Of a DNA stretch of 7,072 nucleotides, positions 1-6,999 are shown one piece after another. The notes under the pieces were generated by a model that had not been told where the DNA came from, did no database searches, and saw nothing but the letters and a program-made list of their open reading frames with translations. The position numbers were made by a program, and so were the translations under genes. The stretch lies in assembly GCA_902461995.1 (NCBI GenBank), contig CABQAA010000107.1, positions 1-7,072 of the forward strand, read 5' to 3'. Within the stretch, counting starts at the first letter, position 1. The number at the start of each line of letters is the position of its first letter. Source of the DNA: an uncultured Oscillospiraceae bacterium. GTDB taxonomy: Bacteria > Bacillota > Clostridia > Oscillospirales > Acutalibacteraceae.

Positions 1-69
1 GACTTTGCGAAGAGCTACGCTGTCTTTGCAGAGAAAATGCAGCAGGTTCAGCAGGACTTCAAAGGCTGA
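1..69 (+). CDS. 3' end of an unidentified upstream gene
   Basis: An open frame runs from the first base to a TGA at 67-69, giving 22 residues that end in QQVQQDFKG. The tail is polar and looks like an amphipathic helix (AEKMQQVQQDF). Such a tail would suit the C-terminal helix of an extracellular solute-binding protein, which would fit the transporter genes that follow, but 22 residues cannot identify a family. The gene lies on the same strand as everything downstream and is separated from the next start by 110 bases that contain a strong hairpin. It could equally be any other soluble protein. The call as coding is fairly safe because of the codon pattern and the hairpin right after the stop; the function is a guess. 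Confidence 0.65.
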   Translation, partial: DFAKSYAVFAEKMQQVQQDFKG

Positions 70-81
70 CCGGGTCGCGTT

Positions 82-115
82 GACGGGGATGCGGTAAGAT
101 TGCCGCATCCCCGTC
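82..115 (+). terminator. Perfect 13-bp intercistronic hairpin
   Basis: GACGGGGATGCGG (82-94) is followed, after the 8-base loop TAAGATTG, by its exact reverse complement (103-115). The stem begins 12 bases after the upstream stop codon. Bases after the stem are CTTGG, so there is no U-tract as expected of a classical intrinsic terminator. It may act as a weak or partial terminator, or as an RNA-stabilising 3' structure that lets the upstream gene be expressed more strongly than the rest of the operon, as known for binding-protein genes in sugar transport operons. The structure is directly visible; its role is inferred. Confidence 0.65.
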
Positions 116-179
116 CTTGGACAGCCCCGGAACGGCCAGGTGGTCAGCGCATCCGAACAGGAAAGGGCAGGGTTGCAGC

Positions 180-3029
180 ATGGGTATACAAACAGGAAAA
201 CGGCTATTAGCCGTGGGGCTGACGGCGGCGCTTCTATGCACTGTCCAGGTGGATATCCGCGCGCAGGCCGTTGTTCCGGCCGCAGAAAAGGACTTCACCG
301 GATATTACGACACCTGGACCGCCGTGGATGAACAGCAGGTCGTTTGGTCGTCTCCGGAATCCGCAGACGGGCCGCTTGTTCTCGCGGTGGGAGAAACCCG
401 GGGCATCTCCCTCTCCATCCCGGAAACCGGCCGGTATACTCTGCTGCTCGACTATCAGGCCGAGAACCCGGTGCTGCTCAAAAGCACCCTTCAGGTATCG
501 ATCGGAGATGCGCACTGCCGTACCCAGGTTTTTTCTCTGTGGGAAGATATTTCCAAAGAATACCGCATCGACGCTTTCGGCAATGAAATGCCGGCCGATC
601 AGCAGGTGCTCGATACACCAATCGTCGATTTCGTGCAGGATCAGGCGAGCGTGTCCCGCCGTCCGGCGGTGTTTTCGCTGACTGCCGGTGAGCACACCCT
701 CTCCTTGACGAGCGATGACGTGCCGCTCCGGGTGCATCGGGTCCGGGTGGTGCGCGAAAGCGAGCCGCCCTCCTATGCGGAATACGCGCATACCATCGTC
801 GGGATGGAGCCCGGGACGGATTTCATCGTCATCGAGGGCGAAAATTACACCGTCAAATCCGATTCCTACATCCGGGCGGGAGCCGAACGCAACCCGGCCC
901 TATTCCCCTATGATTACCGGGTCAAACGGCTCAACATTCTCGACGCCGGCTCGTTTGACACCGTCGGGCAGAAGGTGGTATACGGTTTCGAAATCAAACA
1001 GGCCGGCGTGTATCATATCAGTCTGCGGTATTCCCAAAACTATAAAGAAGATATCCCGGTTTTTCAGAATGTGCAGATCGATGGCCGAAGCCTGTTTGAT
1101 GAGATGCGGAGCATGCCTTTCGCCTATACCGGCGTCGCTTATCAAAACACCACTCTGATGTCCGGGGACGGAGCGGCCGGCGTCTATCTGACCGCCGGAT
1201 GGCACACCATCTCCTTGGAAGCGGACGGCACCCCGGTGGCGACCTACGTCGAACGGCTGCAGGCCATCCTGTCCGATCTCTCCTCCATCGGTCTGGAAAT
1301 CAAAAAGATCTCCGGAACCGGAGCGAGCGAATACCGCACCTGGGACGTGGAGAGCTATCTGCCGGGCGTTGTAGAGAAGCTGCGGGGATATCAGGAGGAG
1401 CTGCTCGAGCTGTATGAGGGCATGGGAACCCTGCAGAGCAAAAATCCCGCCTCCGCTTTGAATATGAAGCTCGCCGCCGACAATCTGCGGAAGCTTCTCA
1501 AAAATCCCGACAAGCTGTTTGCCAATCTCTCGCTTCTCAGCGAAGGATCGGGTTCCGCGACACAGTATCTGTCCGATCAGATTGATAAGCTGACCTATCA
1601 GAATCTGGCGGTGGACCGCCTCTACATCCACGGAAGCGATGAAACGCTGCCCGCGGCAGAGGCCGGATTCTTTGCCAAACTTTCCGACGGCATCAAGCGC
1701 TTTTTCTATGCCCTTTTCTATGACGAAGAAATCAAAACCGGGGATGACGTTCTGCGGGTCTGGATCAACCGCCCTATCTACTATATGGAAACGCTGCAGT
1801 CCCTGGCGGATACCCTGTTCACGCCTAAGACCGGCATCCAGGTGCAGTTCTCCCTCATGCCGAGTGAACAGCGCATCATCCTCTCCAACGCCACCAGCAC
1901 TTCCCCCGATGTGATTATGGGGGTGCAGTCGAACATGCCGTTCGATTTGGGGCTGCGGAACGCGGCGGTGGATCTGAATCAGTTCCCGGACTTCGCCTCT
2001 TATATGCAGGCCGAATACAACCCGGAGTCCCTGGTGCCGTACACGCTCGGGAATCAGGTGTTCGGCGTGACCGAGACCCAGGAATTTTATGTGCTCATGT
2101 ACCGCCGGGACATTCTGGACCGGCTCGGGCTGAAAATCCCGGAGACCTGGGATGACGTGGCCGATATGATGCCCACCCTGCGCCGCAACTCGATGGATTT
2201 TTATCTGCAGCTGTCGGGCTACAGCGGTGCGAAACCTCTGTACACCACCGTTCCTTTCCTTCAGCAGGCCGGGGCCGACCTCTATTCCGCGGACGGCCTG
2301 ACCACCGCCATCAATTCCAGAGAAGGACTCCGCGGCTTTGAAACCTTGACCAATCTCTACAAGCTGTACAGCCTGCCCCAGACGGTATCGAGCTTTTACA
2401 ACAGCTTCCGGTACGGGCAGATTCCCATCGGCATCGGATCCTTCACCGATTATGTAAAAATCAAAAACGCCGCTCCCGAGATCGCGGGACTGTGGGACAT
2501 CGCCCTAGCTCCCGGCATGAGAGACGACACCGGTGCCATTCACCGCGGCACGGTATGCGCCTCCACAGCCTGCGCGCTGCTGGCCCAGTCGAAGATGCAG
2601 GAAGAGGGATGGGAATTCCTGAAATGGTGGCTCTCCAAGGATGTGCAGGCTTCCTTCGGCAATCTGCTTCAGACAACCTACGGCCCGGATTATCTTTGGA
2701 ATACGGCCAACCTGGAGGCCTTCCGGGAGCTGACCTTCCCCGCAGCGGACAAAGCGGTGATTTTGGAGCAGTGGGATGCCATGCAGGAGGTACCCCGTCA
2801 CCCTGCGCTGTACGCGGTGGAGCGGGAACTGAGCAACGCCTGGATCCGCACCGTACTGAGCGGCGAATCCGCCCGGATCGCTCTGGACGACGCGGCCCTG
2901 GCCATCAACCGTGAATTTGAACGCAAGCTGTCCGAATTCGGCTACACCGACCGGGACGGCCATATACTGAAACCCTATACCTTCTATCCCATTGAGGAGA
3001 TCCTGCAGAAAGGGGGACGTTCATCATGA
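180..3029 (+). CDS. Large multidomain extracellular solute-binding protein of a carbohydrate ABC importer
   Basis: 949 residues, about twice the usual 400-550 of a family 1 sugar-binding protein. The ATG at 180 is chosen because it opens a clear Sec signal peptide (GKR, then a hydrophobic core at about 9-24, likely cleavage after AQA at 28-30) and lies behind AGGAAAGGG (159-167, spacer 12). The frame is open back to a TTG at 117, but that would bury the signal. Residues about 36-192 and 213-365 read as two beta-sandwich modules; both contain GxY and LTAGxHT/WHTISL strands, and the second starts with an IEGENY strand resembling CBM6/CBM35-like modules. A helical, partly coiled stretch follows (about 365-520). 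The binding core spans about 523-920: LRVWI first strand, SPDVIMG at 575-581, PETWDDV at 654-660, EEGWEFLKWW at 808-817. Cys20 in the signal has Leu at -1, so there is no good lipobox; Cys793 and Cys798 lie close together. It should capture a glycan or oligosaccharide outside the cell and deliver it to the two permeases next door. The ligand is unknown. Confidence 0.88.
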   Translation: MGIQTGKRLLAVGLTAALLCTVQVDIRAQAVVPAAEKDFTGYYDTWTAVDEQQVVWSSPESADGPLVLAVGETRGISLSIPETGRYTLLLDYQAENPVLLKSTLQVSIGDAHCRTQVFSLWEDISKEYRIDAFGNEMPADQQVLDTPIVDFVQDQASVSRRPAVFSLTAGEHTLSLTSDDVPLRVHRVRVVRESEPPSYAEYAHTIVGMEPGTDFIVIEGENYTVKSDSYIRAGAERNPALFPYDYRVKRLNILDAGSFDTVGQKVVYGFEIKQAGVYHISLRYSQNYKEDIPVFQNVQIDGRSLFDEMRSMPFAYTGVAYQNTTLMSGDGAAGVYLTAGWHTISLEADGTPVATYVERLQAILSDLSSIGLEIKKISGTGASEYRTWDVESYLPGVVEKLRGYQEELLELYEGMGTLQSKNPASALNMKLAADNLRKLLKNPDKLFANLSLLSEGSGSATQYLSDQIDKLTYQNLAVDRLYIHGSDETLPAAEAGFFAKLSDGIKRFFYALFYDEEIKTGDDVLRVWINRPIYYMETLQSLADTLFTPKTGIQVQFSLMPSEQRIILSNATSTSPDVIMGVQSNMPFDLGLRNAAVDLNQFPDFASYMQAEYNPESLVPYTLGNQVFGVTETQEFYVLMYRRDILDRLGLKIPETWDDVADMMPTLRRNSMDFYLQLSGYSGAKPLYTTVPFLQQAGADLYSADGLTTAINSREGLRGFETLTNLYKLYSLPQTVSSFYNSFRYGQIPIGIGSFTDYVKIKNAAPEIAGLWDIALAPGMRDDTGAIHRGTVCASTACALLAQSKMQEEGWEFLKWWLSKDVQASFGNLLQTTYGPDYLWNTANLEAFRELTFPAADKAVILEQWDAMQEVPRHPALYAVERELSNAWIRTVLSGESARIALDDAALAINREFERKLSEFGYTDRDGHILKPYTFYPIEEILQKGGRSS

Positions 3030-3982
3030 GCACAAAATCGGCTGCGCTGCCTGCCGTCGCGCTGCGGCCGCGGGCCGGCTCCGACCGGGGGATCCGCGGA
3101 TTTTTAAACCGGTATTCCCATTGGGTGCTTCTTTCCCCCTTTCTGATCTGTTTCACCCTGTTCATCCTGCTTCCAGTCCTGTGCGCCGTCCTGCTGTCCT
3201 TCACGAAATTCGACTCGGTTCAGGCGCCGGTCTTTATCGGTCTGCAGAATTATCAGGATATCTTCACCAAAGACACCCAGTTCATGCAGAACGTTCTGCC
3301 GAACACCATCACCTACGCCCTGATCGTGGGTCCGGGGGGCTATATCCTCTCCTTTGTCCTCGCCTGGCTTCTGGCACAGCTCACGCCGATGCCCCGTACC
3401 ATCCTGGCCATCGTCATCTATTCCCCCTCTCTGCTGGGTGCGACGTCCATGGCGACCATCTGGGGTGTCCTCTTCTCCGGCGACCGTATGGGATATCTCA
3501 ACAGCGTCCTGCTCTCTTTCGGCCTGATCAAAGAGCCGATCTCCTGGCTGACCTCGACCGATTATCTCCTGCCCATCATGATCTTTGTGGCCCTGTGGTC
3601 CAGCATGGGTGTGGGGTTTCTCGCCATGCTCTCGGGCATCATCAACGTCGATACCGAACTGTACGAGGCCGCCTATATTGACGGAGTCCGCAACCGGCTG
3701 CAGGAGATTTATTATGTCACCATCCCCTCGGTCAAACCGCAGATGCTGTTCGGCGCCATCATGGCGCTGGTCGGGACCTTCAATTCTCCCGGGCTCGGCG
3801 TGACGCTGTCGGGGGCAAACCCGACACCCGGTTACGCCGGCCAGCTCATCGTCAACCATATGGATGATTACGGATTCCTGCGGTATGAGATGGGATATGC
3901 GGCCGCCCTGTCGGTGCTGCTGCTGATCCTGGTATGGCTGGCGTCGCGGCTGGCCTATCGCCTGTTCGGGGAAAAAGACTGA
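3026..3982 (+). CDS. Carbohydrate ABC transporter permease, MalF-like (CUT1 family)
   Basis: 318 residues, an inner-membrane channel subunit that would pair with the next gene product. After a basic 30-residue N-terminal tail, hydrophobic helices appear at about 34-58, 98-118, 124-150, 184-204, 239-255 and 288-312, the six expected of this family. The cytoplasmic EAA loop that docks on the ATPase is intact: YEAAYIDG at 213-220 followed by VTIPSVKP at 231-238. FIGLQNYQDIF (70-80) is the typical periplasmic-side segment of MalF/UgpA-type subunits. The ATG overlaps the stop codon of the binding protein (ATGA, 4 bases), with AAAGGGGG (3009-3016) nine bases upstream, so translation is probably coupled. 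No defect is visible. The family is certain; the substrate is not determinable. Confidence 0.95.
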   Translation: MSTKSAALPAVALRPRAGSDRGIRGFLNRYSHWVLLSPFLICFTLFILLPVLCAVLLSFTKFDSVQAPVFIGLQNYQDIFTKDTQFMQNVLPNTITYALIVGPGGYILSFVLAWLLAQLTPMPRTILAIVIYSPSLLGATSMATIWGVLFSGDRMGYLNSVLLSFGLIKEPISWLTSTDYLLPIMIFVALWSSMGVGFLAMLSGIINVDTELYEAAYIDGVRNRLQEIYYVTIPSVKPQMLFGAIMALVGTFNSPGLGVTLSGANPTPGYAGQLIVNHMDDYGFLRYEMGYAAALSVLLLILVWLASRLAYRLFGEKD

Positions 3983-4012
3983 GCCATCCTTAAGAGAAAG
4001 GTGCGGGAACGT

Positions 4013-4885
4013 ATGGCGAAGATCGGCGTCAAGCTGAGTCCGAGTAAGTTTCATTCCGACCAGATCAAGTTTTATATTCTCCTTCTTCCGGTGGTGGCGT
4101 TCATGCTGCTGCCAATCGTCTATATCGTTTTTCACGCCCTGAAGCCCATGGACGAACTGTTCGCCTTTCCGCCGAAATTTATCACTTTCCGCCCGACACT
4201 CGAAAACTTTAGGCGGCTCTTTTCCACGGCGAATGCCTCTAATTTCCCGATCAGCCTGTATATCTTCAACAGCATTTTGTCCACCGGCATCGTCGTGGCG
4301 GCTACGGTGTTCATGTGTGCGGCATCGGGATATGTCCTTTCTAAAAAACGCTTCAAAGGGAAAAAGGCCATTCTGGAGATTAACCAGGCCGCGTTGATGT
4401 TTGTGGCCGTGGCCGTGGCGATTCCCCGGTTTCTGATCATCAAATCCCTCGGGCTGATGGATACGTTTCTCGCGCAGATTCTGCCGCTGCTCGCCATGCC
4501 GGTGGGGCTTTTCCTGGTCAAACAATTCATCGACCAGGTCCCGACATCGCTGGTGGAAGCGGCTCAACTGGACGGGTGCTCCGATTACGGTATCCTGTTC
4601 CGCATCATCATGCCGATCGTCAAGCCCGCTCTCGCAACAGTCGCCATCCTCTCCTTCCAGTCCGCCTGGAACAGCGTCGAAGCCTCTCAGCTGTTCATCG
4701 ATCAGGAAAAACTCAAAACCTTTGCTTACTATATGACCGCCGTCACCTCCCCTACGAGCGCCGCCGTATCCGGACAGGGGATGGCTGCCGCCGCCGTGCT
4801 GATCCTCTTTATCCCGAATATCATCCTGTTCATCACCATGCAGTCCAAAGTGATGAACACGGTCGCCCATTCCGGTATCAAATAA
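4013..4885 (+). CDS. Carbohydrate ABC transporter permease, MalG-like (CUT1 family)
   Basis: 290 residues from ATG 4013. An in-frame GTG at 4001 would add four residues (MRER), but it lies inside the purine-rich AGAGAAAGGTG that looks like the ribosome site for the ATG, so the ATG is preferred. Helices are seen at about 19-41, 82-107, 122-145, 150-172, 199-217 and 255-276. The EAA loop is LVEAAQLDG (180-188) followed by IIMPIVKP (198-205). The YIVFHALKPMDELF segment after helix 1 and the C-terminal MNTVAHSGIK are typical of MalG/LplC-like subunits. It follows the MalF-like gene by 30 bases and should form the heterodimeric pore with it. The ATPase that would drive the pair is not in the window. 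No truncation or odd residue is seen. Confidence 0.95.
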   Translation: MAKIGVKLSPSKFHSDQIKFYILLLPVVAFMLLPIVYIVFHALKPMDELFAFPPKFITFRPTLENFRRLFSTANASNFPISLYIFNSILSTGIVVAATVFMCAASGYVLSKKRFKGKKAILEINQAALMFVAVAVAIPRFLIIKSLGLMDTFLAQILPLLAMPVGLFLVKQFIDQVPTSLVEAAQLDGCSDYGILFRIIMPIVKPALATVAILSFQSAWNSVEASQLFIDQEKLKTFAYYMTAVTSPTSAAVSGQGMAAAAVLILFIPNIILFITMQSKVMNTVAHSGIK

Positions 4886-4971
4886 GAGATGGCAGCAGTC
4901 GGTCTGCAGGTTTGGGATCATCGCTAAATCCGCAGAAAGCCCCGGTCTCCGGAAAGGAATGAGTCATTCAT
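4886..4971 (+). other. 86-base spacer between permease and Yip1-type gene
   Basis: The longest gap inside the transporter part of the operon. It holds no convincing promoter or terminator: only a weak TCTGC...GCAGA pairing with a long loop and a short CCGG-TCT-CCGG repeat (4942-4952 region). The purine-rich GGAAAGGA at 4951-4958 is the probable ribosome site for the next gene. I see no gene in it. Confidence 0.5.
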
Positions 4972-6999
4972 ATGAAAATGCGCAAGCTCGCGGTGCCGCT
5001 GCTCCTGGCGGCGGTTTTGGCGGTCCCCTCCGTATCGGCCTGGACGCCTCAAACCGGCAATGCCACCGCCTATACCTACACCCTGGCGGCTGACGACAGC
5101 TGGACCCGCACCCAGGACGCCTATCTGACCGGAGAGGTTCTCTTCATGGACAGCCCTCTGAACGCTCCGGAGGATCTGTGCGTACAGGGCGGCCGTCTCT
5201 ATGTCGCCGACAGCAAAAACGGCCGGGTGGTCTGTCGGGATATCGCGACCGGGGATACCTCGTATATCGGCGAAGGCATCCTCAATCTGCCCACCGGCGT
5301 ATTTGTAAACGACCGGGGAGAACTCTACGTGGCGGATATGGGGTTTGGCCAGGTGTTTGTCCTGGACGCCTCAGGAGAACTGATCCGCACCTACGGCCGT
5401 CCCGAAGACATCACCTTCGGACAGGAGGCTCCCTTCAAGCCCAAAAAGGTGGCGGCTGACCGGGCCGGCATTGTCACCATCGTATCGGACGGCTCCTACG
5501 ACGGGTTGATCCAGCTGGGAGCGGACGGCGAGTTTCTCGGCTATTTCGGATACAATTCCGTCCCCATGACCTTTCTCGACCGGCTGCAGGACCGGTTTTT
5601 CACCGAGGCCCAGAAAGCGCAACTTTTTAATAAAATCCCCTTGAATTTCGGCAATCTGGCGCTGGATCCCATGGGGATCTGCTACACCGTCACCCGCGGT
5701 GTGGAAGGCAGCGCAGTCAAAAAGCACAACGTATCCGGGCAAAACATCCTCGGAGAAGCCATGAAGGATGAGAAAGATTTTGCCGATATCGCCATCGGAC
5801 CCGACGGACAGATTTTCGCCGTGACCGAGACCGGCCTGATCTATGAATACGACAACGACGGCAATCTGCTGCTTTCCCTCGGCGGACGGGCCGCGTCGAG
5901 CGAACGGGCCGGACTGTTCACCCTCGCCTCCGGCATCGCTGTGGACTCAGACTGCACCCTCTATATACTGGACCGGGAACGGGGTCTCGTACACACCATG
6001 GTGCCTACCGCCTTTGCGGGCGGCCTGCACGAAGCGATCCGGCAATATCAGGAGGGTGACTATGCCGCCAGCCGCGCGGGACTCATGACCCTCCTCAAGC
6101 AAACCGGCAATATCCGCATGGTCTACGATTACATGGGGAAAAACGAGCTGCAGCTCCGGGACTACGACAGCGCCGCTCTGCATTTCCGCAACGCCGGCAA
6201 CAAGGCGGGCTATTCGACGGCATTTTGGGAAATCCGCAACGCCGGCCTGGGCCAGGCGCTGCCGTTTATCGGCATCGGACTTCTCCTGCTTGCCGCGGCC
6301 GTCATCGTGCGCGGTCGTTTCCGCCGCCGGCGTACGGCTGCGGAAGGGCCTCCTCTACCGGAGCCGCCGCGGTTCCGAACCCTCGACAATCTGGCTTACT
6401 CCGTTCGTTTTCTGCGTCATCCCTTCGACAGCTTCTACGAGGTGCGGGTCGGACGGAAGGGCGGCGTGCTCGCCGCGAGCATCCTGTATGCCTTGGCTCT
6501 GCTGGTTTTCGCGTTCGATACCCTCGGCCGCGGCTTCGCCTTTTCGTCCCGGAACCTCGACAACACCTCTCCCCTCTATGTTCTCATGCTCTTCCTGCTG
6601 CCGGTGGGCCTGTTTGTAATATGCAGCCACATGGTCAGTGAAATCCACGACGGCGAAGGCCGCTTCAAAACCGTGTATATCGGCTTTGCCTATGTGCTTA
6701 CGCCGTTTATCCTGCTTCTCCCCATTCTGACGCTTCTCACCCACGTTCTGGCGCTCAACGAGTCCTTTATCGTCTCGTTCGCTTCCCTGTTCATTTACGC
6801 ATGGGTGGCGGTTCTGCTGGTGATCGCAATCAAGGAAATCCACCAATATGAGTTCCGCCAAGTGTTTCTCAATTTGCTGCTGGCTCTGTTTTTAATGATT
6901 GTGCTGCTGTTTGTGGGTTCCATCATCGGCATGTTCTGGGACAAAGTCGTGGACATGGTGACATCGGTTTGGAAGGAGGTGCAGTTCCGTGTGGGGTAG
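4972..6999 (+). CDS. Secreted-propeller/TPR protein with C-terminal Yip1-like membrane domain
   Basis: 675 residues. Signal peptide at 1-23 (MKMRK, hydrophobic core, VSA cleavage motif). About 65-345 forms an NHL-type beta-propeller of some six blades, each with a P.G/DIAI strand, a D.xG turn and a LYVAD-like strand (LYVAD 76-80 and 118-122; IAIGPDGQIFAV 273-284; IAVDSDCTLYIL 322-333). A helical insert (about 197-225) sits between blades 3 and 4. Residues about 350-420 are TPR-like helices (AIRQYQEGDYAASRAGL, then LRDYDSAALHFRNAG). A transmembrane helix at 429-446 is followed by RGRFRRRR, marking the cytoplasmic side. After a Pro-rich linker comes a Yip1-like domain with five helices (about 498-514, 534-552, 568-590, 598-619, 631-652). 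Inferred topology: propeller and TPR outside, linker inside. The gene lies 86 bases after the permease; GGAAAGGA (4951-4958) is 13 bases before the ATG, a rather long spacing. A role as an assembly or sensing partner of the importer is inferred from position only; no enzyme motif was seen. Confidence 0.85.
   Translation: MKMRKLAVPLLLAAVLAVPSVSAWTPQTGNATAYTYTLAADDSWTRTQDAYLTGEVLFMDSPLNAPEDLCVQGGRLYVADSKNGRVVCRDIATGDTSYIGEGILNLPTGVFVNDRGELYVADMGFGQVFVLDASGELIRTYGRPEDITFGQEAPFKPKKVAADRAGIVTIVSDGSYDGLIQLGADGEFLGYFGYNSVPMTFLDRLQDRFFTEAQKAQLFNKIPLNFGNLALDPMGICYTVTRGVEGSAVKKHNVSGQNILGEAMKDEKDFADIAIGPDGQIFAVTETGLIYEYDNDGNLLLSLGGRAASSERAGLFTLASGIAVDSDCTLYILDRERGLVHTMVPTAFAGGLHEAIRQYQEGDYAASRAGLMTLLKQTGNIRMVYDYMGKNELQLRDYDSAALHFRNAGNKAGYSTAFWEIRNAGLGQALPFIGIGLLLLAAAVIVRGRFRRRRTAAEGPPLPEPPRFRTLDNLAYSVRFLRHPFDSFYEVRVGRKGGVLAASILYALALLVFAFDTLGRGFAFSSRNLDNTSPLYVLMLFLLPVGLFVICSHMVSEIHDGEGRFKTVYIGFAYVLTPFILLLPILTLLTHVLALNESFIVSFASLFIYAWVAVLLVIAIKEIHQYEFRQVFLNLLLALFLMIVLLFVGSIIGMFWDKVVDMVTSVWKEVQFRVG
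6973..6981 (+). promoter_or_regulatory. Ribosome binding site that fixes the GTG start at 6989
   Basis: AAGGAGGTG is a near-perfect complement of the 16S rRNA 3' end. It lies inside the end of the Yip1-type gene, seven bases before the GTG at 6989. The alternative GTG at 6991 is in the frame of the upstream gene and meets a stop two codons later, so this site decides the start of the last gene. Confidence 0.8.

Noticed and set aside
117..179. TTG-initiated N-terminal extension of the giant binding protein
   Set aside because: It would place 21 polar residues ahead of a clear signal peptide, overlaps the base of the hairpin region, and has no ribosome site; the ATG at 180 has one.
900..1631. 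Antisense open frame inside the binding-protein gene
   Set aside because: No recognisable domain or ribosome site, and it is fully covered by a well-supported coding region with the expected codon use on the other strand.
4001..4012. GTG start for the MalG-like permease
   Set aside because: It falls within the purine-rich stretch that serves as ribosome site for the ATG at 4013, and it adds only MRER. It remains possible but is less likely.
3104..4921. Very long antisense open frame (about 600 codons) across both permease genes
   Set aside because: Its translation is rich in Asp, Gln, His, Gly and Arg with no domain logic, the pattern expected from reading the complement of Leu/Ile/Val/Phe codons of membrane helices in a GC-rich genome. 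The opposite strand encodes two complete permeases with intact EAA loops.
4942..4952. CCGG-TCT-CCGG inverted repeat as a terminator
   Set aside because: A four-base stem with a three-base loop and no U-tract is too weak, and it abuts the ribosome site of the next gene.
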